Part shown: piece after piece, positions 17,370-24,835 of the stretch
Layout of the letters: every line of letters starts with the position of its first letter
Numbering within the stretch: the stretch's first letter is position 1
NCBI RefSeq assembly: GCF_902804485.1
Contig: NZ_CADCST010000136.1
Span: forward strand, 1-50,517
Reading direction: 5' to 3'
From: Flavobacterium collinsii
GTDB taxonomy: Bacteria > Bacteroidota > Bacteroidia > Flavobacteriales > Flavobacteriaceae
DNA length: 50,517 bases
The notes under the pieces: generated by a model
Databases searched by the model: none
What the model was told of the DNA's origin: nothing
The model's input: the letters and a program-made list of their open reading frames with translations, nothing else
Translations under genes and position numbers: made by a program

Positions 17370-17669
17370 TTACTTCCCGGTTTGGGTCAATGTCTTTAAT
17401 TTTTCACTGAGTTCTATAAGTCCGGCTTTTTGCAAACATTCATCCCCAAAGAGTTTTAATTCCTGAAGATTTTCTTCCGGAATACTGGTCATAAGAATCG
17501 ATGGTTTGACATCATCTTTGGCTGATAATCCACGTTCAATAACATGGTTTAGTAACAATACATTTTTTCGCGAAATTCTTAAATCAATTTTCACCACATC
17601 ATTCATTCCAGGGATACTAAGCACAGTATCAATTACCTGAACCACATCATTTGTTGTCATAATCTTCAC
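17370..17669 (-). CDS. hypothetical small cytoplasmic protein
   Basis: The 99-residue soluble protein has no recognised motif and no signal peptide. ATG at 17669 or 17660 (MTTNDVVQ) may be the start. It is flanked by a good promoter (TACCTTTG -7 box at 17695-17702), a 19-bp palindrome in the expected -33 region and a strong terminator, so it is a well-defined single-gene unit under specific control. Function unknown. Confidence 0.7.
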   Translation of the reverse strand: MKIMTTNDVVQVIDTVLSIPGMNDVVKIDLRISRKNVLLLNHVIERGLSAKDDVKPSILMTSIPEENLQELKLFGDECLQKAGLIELSEKLKTLTQTGK

Positions 17670-17694
17670 GTTTATAATTAATAATTTACTGATA

Positions 17695-17702
17695 CAAAGG
17701 TA
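17695..17702 (-). promoter_or_regulatory. Bacteroidota -7 promoter box
   Basis: The minus strand reads TACCTTTG, a full match to TAnnTTTG, 26-33 bp upstream of the ATG at 17669. Confidence 0.6.
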
Positions 17703-17723
17703 TTAAGCTACTCTTAAAATCTC

Positions 17724-17742
17724 ATGGACATAATATGTCCAT
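17724..17742. promoter_or_regulatory. 19-bp palindrome overlapping a -33 region, likely operator
   Basis: ATGGACATA, centre base A, TATGTCCAT: a perfect 9+1+9 palindrome 21 bp upstream of the -7 box at 17695-17702, where the -33 element would be. A dimeric regulator bound here would control the gene at 17370-17669. Confidence 0.6.
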
Positions 17743-17798
17743 CATAGGTAAAATCCATTTCTCTTACTTAATTTTGTCTCAGAAATAAACGCATAAGG

Positions 17799-18010
17799 TT
17801 AAAAAACCAACGAAAAACCTTCCTTAAAACAGTCAGGATTTTGTTGTTTTAAAATGGATTTATTGCTTTGAAAGAGCACGTTTTTAAATCTAAAATCGAG
17901 AGGATGAATTGGCATTACCGCTGCCCCATTATAGTAACTTCTGGTTATATGCAGTGTGCACTTTCCTTGAGTTCGAAAAATAAAAGTGAAATAGATTTTA
18001 TAAAAAACAT
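17799..18010 (-). pseudogene. possible coding remnant
   Basis: On the minus strand an open stretch ending at the TAA at 17799-17801 translates to a protein-like sequence (SYYNGAAVMPIHPLDFRFKN ... NPDCFKEGFSLVF) with balanced composition, unlike the flanking AT-rich DNA. It has no good start and the frame loses coding character above about 18010. I do not recognise the family. It may be the 3' end of a gene truncated by rearrangement near the IS110 copy. The rest of 17743-18322 shows no gene. Confidence 0.25.
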
Positions 18011-18322
18011 TAAATTTTTAATGACTGTATAAATGGAGTATTTACTTTCCGGAATAGTACTGTTAGTATATCATATCATTTAAAAAAATGGAATAAATTA
18101 AAAAATGGAATTTTGAATATTTCGGAAATACTGGAATATCTTAGAGACATTTAAAGTATCAGGAAGATTGCAACGTTCCTGCAATCGGTATTCTAAGACA
18201 TATACAAGTTTTTTTTGATGTTTATTTTAAAAATGATTTTTAAATGATAAAATAATGAAAGAGCATAACAAATCCTGGCCGAGAAAAAATTCAGCTACAG
18301 ACAATAGAAAATCAGATGTTTA

Positions 18323-19321
18323 TCAAGCTACATACTTCATAACATCAACATACTCGGTACCTCTTTTAGCCACAGCAAAAGCACGTGCTAAGAGTTTATT
18401 ACGGATGATATTAAGCACACACATTTTGCTCTTTCCATCTTGAACTTTACGCTTATAAAAGATGCTTATCTCTTTATCGGTATGAGCTGCGCTTAAAGCC
18501 GCAATATGGAGCATTTTTTTAATCTGTTTATTTGCGATGGGATGAACATGACTTCGGCTCTGCAGGCTGGTTCCTGAGCTGTTTTGAAAAGGAACAATTC
18601 CTGCAAAACAAGCGCATTTGCGCCAAGTTTCAAATCTTGAAAAGTTATGAGTGTATATAATTAAATAAACACCAACCAGAAGTCCAATGCCTTTAATACC
18701 GGTTATCAATTCAAATGTTCTTTTAAGTTCTGAATCATCATTTACAATAGCTTTAATTGCCTTTTCAATGGCTTTAATTTCAGTATCTAATGATTTTATA
18801 ATATGAGTATAGCTTTCCATTAAAACAGGAATCTGATCAATAGGTAAAAACTTGGACTGTTCTTTCATCGTGCCGACAAAAACTCCACGATCTCTGGCCA
18901 GCCTGTCCCTTAAAGTCATTAGCGGATGTAGTTTTAATATCGCTTCCGAAGGTACTTTAGTAGGTAAGTATTTATCTCTTTTTTCATAGGCATATTCAGC
19001 AATACGACGAGAGTCAATCTTATCGTTTTTACCTCGTACAATGCCCAATGAACGCTTTATCTGTAAAGGAGATATCATTGAAAAGTTGCACTCATGTTTT
19101 TGCATATAAATAGCTAATAACAAGGAATAAAATCCTGAATGCTCAAAACAGAAGACAATCTCTAAAGGAGTTGTTTCCAAAGTACGATGGTAGATCCATT
19201 TTAACAATGAATCAAAGCCCTGCTGATCATTAGTAAATTTATGATGTAATGATTTGTGATGGATGTAAACATCCAAAGTCAGTTTTGAAATATCAATCCC
19301 GACAAAATGTTTGAATTGCAT
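18323..19321 (-). mobile_element. IS110-family transposase (insertion sequence core)
   Basis: The 332-residue transposase has an N-terminal RuvC-like DEDD domain with GIDISKLTLDVYI (first Asp), CFEHSGFY (Glu) and NDKIDSRRIAEYA (two Asp). The C-terminal transposase domain carries the helix-hairpin ITGIKGIGLLVGVYLI and SSGTSLQSRSH with the catalytic-type serine. The length and domain order match an intact IS110 protein. IS110 elements have no clear terminal inverted repeats and insert with a bridge RNA coded in a non-coding end, so element boundaries cannot be fixed here. The minus-strand 5' flank (19322-19430) is the expected bridge-RNA side for an IS110-group (IS621-like) element. The tandem repeats that follow are described separately. 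Confidence 0.93.
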
Positions 19322-19433
19322 AACATTGATTTTAATGGTTAATAAATTAATTTGTTGCTATGAACTAATGCCGTTAAAAGACCTTAAAGTCTACTATTCT
19401 AACTGGTTACTGCAACGATTATAAAGACTAACA

Positions 19434-19492
19434 AAGAGGACTAATACCGATTGGGTACCTAAAGTACAAGCCAGATGAAAAGTTCACCTCTT
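19434..19492 (+). repeat. structured repeat R1
   Basis: First of three roughly 60-nt copies of one motif. The outer stem AAGAGG (19434-19439) pairs with CCTCTT (19487-19492). Inside are an invariant ATACCGATT on the 5' side, a small hairpin (GTAC, loop CTAAA, GTAC) and an invariant AAG-CAGATG and GTTCA on the 3' side. Strand is assigned as plus only because the mob operon downstream is plus; it could act on either strand or as DNA. Confidence 0.75.
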
Positions 19493-19551
19493 ATAAGCCT
19501 AATACAAAATTCAAGTATTTATTTAATCAAAATGACAATACCAAAAAGAAA

Positions 19552-19619
19552 TGAAAGAGGACGCATACCGATTCATGTGCCTTTATAACACAAGCAAGAT
19601 GACTAGTTCACCTCTTTCA
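19552..19619 (+). repeat. structured repeat R2
   Basis: The second copy has a 9-bp perfect outer stem, TGAAAGAGG (19552-19560) and CCTCTTTCA (19611-19619). The inner hairpin is GTG/CAC instead of the GTAC/GTAC of R1 and R3, a compensatory A-T to G-C change. The internal-loop bases ATACCGATT and CAAG-AAGATG, then GTTCA, are retained. Confidence 0.8.
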
Positions 19620-19640
19620 AATCTTATATTTTAAAAATAA

Positions 19641-19699
19641 GGGGACAAATACCGATTCACGTACCTCAATAAGTACAAGCCAGATGTTTTGTTCACCCC
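19641..19699 (+). repeat. structured repeat R3
   Basis: In the third copy the outer stem is GGGG/CCCC, so the A-T pair of R1 and R2 has become G-C on both sides. The loop bases ATACCGATT, the GTAC/GTAC hairpin, AAGCCAGATG and GTTCA are identical to R1. R2 and R3 are only 21 bp apart. Confidence 0.8.
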
Positions 19700-19752
19700 C
19701 TGACAAAACTTCAAGAATCTAGAGAAAATAAAAGACTCTGGGGAAGGTTTAA

Positions 19753-19890
19753 GTTAGCGTCAAAGCTAACGGCCAGATGTCCGGTTGTTAAACAACCGAT
19801 CTGGCTGCTCTACACTCGGAACTCGTGAGCAGTGATACTGAAAGCATCAAAAAAGAATTTGATAACAATGAAATGCAGCGTAGCAAATTC
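19753..19890 (+). other. hairpin cluster, putative oriT; includes a diverged fourth repeat
   Basis: Three hairpins follow one another: GTTAGC/GCTAAC (19753-19770); GCCAGAT/ATCTGGC enclosing CGGTTGT/ACAACCG (19772-19805); and CTGCTC-AC/GTGAGCAG (19805-19832). A spaced inverted repeat GAATTTG/CAAATTC (19855-19861, 19884-19890) comes next. The first hairpin followed by GGCCAGATG mirrors the 3' half of R1-R3, so this may be a diverged fourth copy. The position immediately upstream of the relaxosome gene is where Bacteroidota mobile elements place oriT. The nic site cannot be read from sequence alone. Confidence 0.5.
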
Positions 19891-19935
19891 ACGAATACCA
19901 ATAAAAATAATTTGAATTAATGAGTAAAAAGAGAG

Positions 19936-20331
19936 ATGATGGAAAGAGAAAATTCAAACAGAACACGCATAGTCGGGTTACGATTTACACCCGAAGAATA
20001 TGTAAAAATTGAGCGTAAATGGAAAGCCAGTACTTCCCGAAAGCTAAGTGACTACATTCGCAGACACTTATTTGACAAACCTATTACAACTAAATTTCGT
20101 AACGAATCCCTTGACGAATTTATGCTGGAAATTATACGGCTTCGAGGGGAACTAAATGCTATTGGGAACAACTTTAATCAGGCAGTAAAAAAGCTGCATA
20201 CATTGAATCAGATTTCGGAATTTAAAGTATGGATTATTAGCGCTGAACTGGATAAAAAAAACCTCTTGGAGAAGGTTGAAGAAATCAAGCAATACATCCA
20301 GCAAATTTCAGTAAGATGGTTGCGATCATAA
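19936..20331 (+). CDS. MobC-like relaxosome accessory protein
   Basis: The 131-residue protein has a ribbon-helix-helix-like N-terminus (RIVGLRFTPEEYVKIERKW) and a helical C-terminus with the MobC-type segment RLRGELNAIGNNFNQAVKKL. It binds oriT and helps the relaxase nick. It overlaps the relaxase gene by 16 bp and so is translationally coupled. An alternative start is the second Met. Names for these genes differ between elements (mobA or mobC), so no symbol is given. Confidence 0.87.
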   Translation: MMERENSNRTRIVGLRFTPEEYVKIERKWKASTSRKLSDYIRRHLFDKPITTKFRNESLDEFMLEIIRLRGELNAIGNNFNQAVKKLHTLNQISEFKVWIISAELDKKNLLEKVEEIKQYIQQISVRWLRS

Positions 20332-21620
20332 AAACTGGACATTCGATACACAGTATTTTTAACTACAACGAAAACAAAGTAAAACAAGGAGTAGCAGAAT
20401 GTATCGGCGAAGGAAATTATCCTCTGGATGTGGATAAAATGAGTGATACTATGAAACTAAACCGGTTTCTAAAACAAGTGGCTTTGAATGACAATGTAAA
20501 GCGAAACAGCGCACACATATCGCTCAACTTTGATCCTTCTGAAAACTATTCTAAAGATAAACTAATGGAGATCGCTGATTCATATATGGAAAAAATTGGT
20601 TTTGGACAGCAGCCCTATTTGGTATATCAGCATCACGATTCCGGACATCCGCACATTCACATCACCTCCATAAAAGTAAGAGCGGACGGAAGTAGAATCG
20701 ATATGCATAATATAGGCCGCAATCAATCTGAAACGGCACGAAAAGAAATCGAAAAATCCTTTGGACTCGTCGCAGCTGAGGGACGTACAAAAAATCAGAA
20801 TATCGAACTTCAGCCTATTTCAAAAAGCAAAGTCAGATACGGAAAAATCCAGTCCAAAAAAGCAATTTCAAATGTACTGTCTCAGGTTCTTTCGTCTTAT
20901 AAATTTGCCAGCCTTGCGGAGCTCAATGCCATACTCAGACAATATAATGTTTTGGCTGACCGGGGCAATGAAAATTCAAGAATATTTAAAGCTAAAGGAT
21001 TAGTGTATCGCATACTTGATGAAAATAGTAAGCCTATCGGAGTACCTATAAAGGCTAGTGACTTTTATTACAAACCAACTCTAAAGTTTTTAGAAGAAAA
21101 ATTTAAATCCAATACTACCAATCAAATTTCAGATATCAGAAGGGTCAAAAATGCTATCGATATGGCTTTTTTAAGAACGAAAATATCACTTTCAGAACTG
21201 GTCAAAATACTGGAAAAAGAGGGAATCAATATCGTTTTTAGAAAAAATGCAGAAGGACTGCTTTACGGGATTACCTATGTCGACCATACCACAAAATGTA
21301 TTTTTAACGGAAGTACTTTGGGCAAACAATACAGTGCGAAAGCGATAGAGGAACGCTGTGTATCGATTAATCCAGCCGAGCAAAAAAAGACCAATTTGGT
21401 TAGTAAAAAATCACAAGTAATCACATTTGAAACACCGAAGGCGGAAATAATAGCAGGCCTTTTTGGTGATGATTTTAGAGATAACAAATACGTTGGATTC
21501 GATACTATACTGGGACAGCTTTGGGATGCACTTACGCAATCTGAGCAGACCGTTGCTTACCTTCCATACGAGCTCAGAAACAAAAAGAAAAAAAGAAGAG
21601 GACAGTCTAATAATCGATAA
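20316..21620 (+). CDS. relaxase / mobilization nuclease
   Basis: The 434-residue protein carries the relaxase domain in the N-terminal 150 residues. It has the three-histidine metal motif in HHDSGHPHIHITSIKV (about residues 108-123) and a preceding conserved NSAHISLNFDPSE. It would nick oriT and pilot the strand into the recipient; it fits the Bacteroidota MobB type (MOB-P superfamily, broadly). A catalytic tyrosine cannot be assigned with certainty. It is the second gene of the mob operon, with the coupling protein 11 bp downstream. Confidence 0.92.
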   Translation: MVAIIKTGHSIHSIFNYNENKVKQGVAECIGEGNYPLDVDKMSDTMKLNRFLKQVALNDNVKRNSAHISLNFDPSENYSKDKLMEIADSYMEKIGFGQQPYLVYQHHDSGHPHIHITSIKVRADGSRIDMHNIGRNQSETARKEIEKSFGLVAAEGRTKNQNIELQPISKSKVRYGKIQSKKAISNVLSQVLSSYKFASLAELNAILRQYNVLADRGNENSRIFKAKGLVYRILDENSKPIGVPIKASDFYYKPTLKFLEEKFKSNTTNQISDIRRVKNAIDMAFLRTKISLSELVKILEKEGINIVFRKNAEGLLYGITYVDHTTKCIFNGSTLGKQYSAKAIEERCVSINPAEQKKTNLVSKKSQVITFETPKAEIIAGLFGDDFRDNKYVGFDTILGQLWDALTQSEQTVAYLPYELRNKKKKRRGQSNNR

Positions 21621-21631
21621 AATTTGAAATT

Positions 21632-23620
21632 ATGGCTATGCAGACAGGAGAAAACGAACAGGCACTTAGAAAGATCTTGGATATGACAAGACTCATCAGT
21701 ATTATTATATTAGTAATCCATTTTTATTATTACTGCTACGCTGCCTTTAAGCAGTGGAATCTGGTCAGCGGGTTTAGTGATAAAATTATGGGAAATATTT
21801 ACCAGACAGGATTGTTCAGTAATTTTCATAAATCTAAACTTTATGCGCTGGGATTTTTGATTATTTCCTTAATTGGTTCCAAAGGGCGAAAAGATGAAAA
21901 ACTGAATTACAAAACAGCTTTCGCCTACATCATTACTGGTATTCTAATTTATTTTATTAGCGGCCTTTCACTATACCTTAAAATAGAACTGATGCTGGCA
22001 GCAATTACCTACATGACTCTAACGTCTGGCGGATTTCTTCTGATGCTTTCCGGCGGTACGTTATTATCGCGTATTATAAAAAACAGGCTCAACAGTAAAG
22101 ACATTTTTAATAAAGAAAATGAAACTTTTCCTCAGGAAGAAAGATTACTAGAGAATGAATATTCTATTAATCTCCCTGCCAAATATCATTTAAAAGATAA
22201 GATAAGGGACAGTTGGATAAATATTATTAATCCCTTTAGGGGATTACTGGTTTCAGGTACTCCCGGATCCGGAAAATCTTATTTTGTCATACGTCACGTT
22301 ATTACCCAGCACATACGTAAAAAATTCACGATGTTTGTCTATGATTTCAAGTTTGATGACCTGACCAGAATTGTATACAATACATGGCTTAATTACAAAC
22401 ACCTCTATCCGAAATTACCTCAGTTTTATGTTATTAATTTTGATGATCTGACCCGAACCAACCGCTGTAATCCATTAGAACCTTCAGGTATGAGTGATAT
22501 TACCGATGCCTCTGAATCAGCACGTACTATTCTGCTCGGACTCAACAGGGAATGGATCAAAAGACAGGGTGATTTTTTTGTGGAATCTCCGATTAATTTT
22601 CTCTCAGCAATAATATGGTATCTGCGGAAATATAAAGACGGTGAATTCTGTACGCTTCCCCATGTAATTGAGCTCATGCAGGTTGATTACGATGATCTTT
22701 TTACACTGCTCCGGACGGAAAAAGAAATAGAGGTACTTATTAATCCTTTTGTCAATGCCTACCTAAATAATGTAATGGACCAATTGGAGGGGCAGATTGC
22801 TTCGGCAAAAATTGCCATGGCAAGGCTTTCCTCACCGCAATTGTATTATGTTTTATCGGGCAGCGATTTCACATTGGACATCAATAATCCGGAAGATCCT
22901 AAGATCGTATGTATGGGTAATAATCCACAGAAAATTCAGATTTATGGAGCTGTATTATCACTTTATGTAAACCGATTGGTAAAGCAGGTAAACCAAAAAA
23001 ACAAACAGAAAAGCAGTTTGATATTCGATGAATTTCCAACGATTTATCTCAACAATATGGACAGTCTAATTGCAACTGCAAGAAGTAATAAAGTAGCAAC
23101 CTGTTTGGGAATTCAGGATTTTAGCCAGCTGCGTAAAGATTATGGACGGGAACAGGCGGATGTGATTATGAATATTGTTGGGAACATAGTCAGCGGACAG
23201 GTTACCGGAGATACAGCCAAGCAATTATCAGAGCGTTTTGGAAAAATTATGCAGGACAGGGAAAGCCTTTCGATTAATAGCGGAGATACGTCTATAAGTC
23301 GTTCCAAACAATTGGAATCGGCAGTGCCACCATCCAAAATTTCCGGACTTAGTTCCGGTGAATTCGTGGGTATGGTAGCGGATGATCCTGATTGTAAAAT
23401 CGAACTCAAAACATTTCATTCTGAAATAATAAATGACCATGAAGCACTGAAAAAAGAACAGGATAATTATGTTGATATACCTGTAATTCGCAAAGTTGAT
23501 AATGCAATGGTACAACGCAATTACTTGCAAATAAAAAAGGATATCAAGGATATCATTTATGCTGAAAAGGAAAGATTGTTAAATGATATTGAACTAAGCC
23601 ATTTAGTAATTAAGAAGTAA
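21632..23620 (+). CDS. type IV coupling protein (MobC/TraG/VirD4 class)
   Basis: The 662-residue protein has four N-terminal hydrophobic segments (about residues 17-35, 66-78, 91-113 and 118-147), Walker A in SGTPGSGKSYFVI (near residue 210), and Walker B in LIFDEFPTIYL (near residue 468) with a downstream IGIQDFSQL-type motif. It would be the inner-membrane ATPase linking the relaxosome to the conjugation channel. No tra genes for the channel lie in this window, so the channel is either further along the element or supplied in trans. Confidence 0.92.
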   Translation: MAMQTGENEQALRKILDMTRLISIIILVIHFYYYCYAAFKQWNLVSGFSDKIMGNIYQTGLFSNFHKSKLYALGFLIISLIGSKGRKDEKLNYKTAFAYIITGILIYFISGLSLYLKIELMLAAITYMTLTSGGFLLMLSGGTLLSRIIKNRLNSKDIFNKENETFPQEERLLENEYSINLPAKYHLKDKIRDSWINIINPFRGLLVSGTPGSGKSYFVIRHVITQHIRKKFTMFVYDFKFDDLTRIVYNTWLNYKHLYPKLPQFYVINFDDLTRTNRCNPLEPSGMSDITDASESARTILLGLNREWIKRQGDFFVESPINFLSAIIWYLRKYKDGEFCTLPHVIELMQVDYDDLFTLLRTEKEIEVLINPFVNAYLNNVMDQLEGQIASAKIAMARLSSPQLYYVLSGSDFTLDINNPEDPKIVCMGNNPQKIQIYGAVLSLYVNRLVKQVNQKNKQKSSLIFDEFPTIYLNNMDSLIATARSNKVATCLGIQDFSQLRKDYGREQADVIMNIVGNIVSGQVTGDTAKQLSERFGKIMQDRESLSINSGDTSISRSKQLESAVPPSKISGLSSGEFVGMVADDPDCKIELKTFHSEIINDHEALKKEQDNYVDIPVIRKVDNAMVQRNYLQIKKDIKDIIYAEKERLLNDIELSHLVIKK

Positions 23621-23642
23621 TAATAAATTAAAATCAGAAGTA

Positions 23643-24611
23643 ATGATACACGAACAATTTACGGATATTATCCAATTAATAAAACAATCCAGATATAAAG
23701 CTATTACAGCTGTTAATACTGAAATGATTAATCTGTACTGGAATATTGGGCAGTATATTCACAATCGTATCGAAACAGCAGAATGGGGAAAATCAGTCGT
23801 AAAAGAACTGGCTGATTTTTTACAGAAAAGCGAACCTGATTTAAAAGGATTTTCAGATGCTAATCTTTGGCGCATGAGACAGTTTTATGAAATTTATAGA
23901 GCTACACCAAAACTCGCACCACTGGTGCGAGAAATTAACTGGTCTAATAATCTAGTAATCTTTTCAAGGTGCAAAACAGTTGAAGAACGGGAGTTTTATC
24001 TCAGCTTTTCTAAAAGGGAAAACTATAGCAAAAGAGAGCTTGAACGCCAAATTTCATCCAGTCTTTTCGAAAGAACAATGATTGGAAATTCAAAACTCGC
24101 ACTAGTGGTGCGAGAAATACATCCTGAAGTTAACAATACTTTCAAAGACAGTTATATTTTTGATTTTTTAAACCTTCCAGAATCTTATAGCGAGAATGAA
24201 TTACAACAAGGACTCATTAAACAAATGAAAAATTTTATTTTGGAATTAGGGAAAGATTTTATCTTCATTGATCAGGAATATAAATTGCAGGTTGGCAATA
24301 GCGATTTTTATATTGATCTTTTATTTTATCACAGAGGATTGCAATGTTTAGTTGCTTTTGAGCTTAAGGGTGATAAATTCAAACCCGAACATTTGGGTCA
24401 GTTAAATTTTTATCTGGAGGCACTTGACCAGGATGTTAAGAAATCGCATGAAAACCCAAGTATTGGAATACTATTATGTACAGATAAAGACAGTAAGGTT
24501 GTTGAGTATGCCCTTAATAGAAGTTTGTCCTCAACTATGGTTGCTGAATATAGAATTCAACTTCCGGACAAACAATTTTTACAGAAAAAATTAAAAGAAT
24601 TACTAAAGTAG
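23643..24611 (+). CDS. YhcG/DUF1016-family PD-(D/E)XK nuclease
   Basis: The 322-residue protein has an N-terminal DUF1016 domain (IIQLIKQSRYKAITAVNTEM, NLYWNIGQYI, GFSDANLWRMRQFYE) and a C-terminal nuclease fold with DFYIDLLFYHRGLQCLVAFELKGDKF, where Asp, Glu and Lys form the PD-(D/E)XK site, followed by HLGQLNFYL. Family members are frequent in R-M and defence islands. It lies 22 bp behind the coupling-protein gene, so it may be expressed with the mob operon. Two nearly identical palindromic segments inside the coding sequence (23913-23931, 24096-24114) encode LAPLVREI and LALVVREI. Confidence 0.9.
   Translation: MIHEQFTDIIQLIKQSRYKAITAVNTEMINLYWNIGQYIHNRIETAEWGKSVVKELADFLQKSEPDLKGFSDANLWRMRQFYEIYRATPKLAPLVREINWSNNLVIFSRCKTVEEREFYLSFSKRENYSKRELERQISSSLFERTMIGNSKLALVVREIHPEVNNTFKDSYIFDFLNLPESYSENELQQGLIKQMKNFILELGKDFIFIDQEYKLQVGNSDFYIDLLFYHRGLQCLVAFELKGDKFKPEHLGQLNFYLEALDQDVKKSHENPSIGILLCTDKDSKVVEYALNRSLSSTMVAEYRIQLPDKQFLQKKLKELLK
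23913..23931. repeat. intragenic palindrome, copy A
   Basis: CTCGCACCA, centre C, TGGTGCGAG: perfect 9+1+9 palindrome inside the DUF1016 coding region, in frame. The flanks CAAAA and AAAT are shared with copy B. Confidence 0.7.
24096..24114. repeat. intragenic palindrome, copy B
   Basis: CTCGCAC, TAGTG, GTGCGAG. It differs from copy A only in the central triplet (CAC against TAG) and shares flanks. Copies A and B give the peptides KLAPLVREI and KLALVVREI. Confidence 0.7.
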
Positions 24612-24737
24612 AATATCTATCAATGTCAATCTTTCAGACTGTTAATTCTCTCTTTTCAAATTCCAATATTCTTAAACGAGTGTCAGAAGATTTTAGATCA
24701 TGTAATTAAAAAACGGAATATTTTAATATATGGCATA

Positions 24738-24753
24738 CACCTATACATAGGTG
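24738..24753. promoter_or_regulatory. 16-bp palindrome upstream of the GHKL gene
   Basis: CACCTAT, AC, ATAGGTG, 83 bp upstream of the ATG at 24836 in a 225-bp spacer. A possible operator; this spacer suggests that the GHKL gene has its own promoter. Confidence 0.4.
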
Positions 24754-24835
24754 CAGTTAATCAATTTACAATATATAAAGATAAATTAATTACTATCTTC
24801 GTATCCATAGTGCATTTTAATTTTGATTACAGAAA

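Noticed and set aside
18255..18443. Plus-strand open frame over the IS110 3' end
   Set aside because: Most of it is antisense to the transposase, whose motifs are unambiguous.
19434..19699. Hammerhead, twister or pistol ribozyme
   Set aside because: Core bases known to me for these classes (for example CUGAUGA with GAAA) are missing.
19434..19832. CRISPR array
   Set aside because: Repeats are few, about 60 nt, internally structured, unequally spaced, and not identical; no cas genes.
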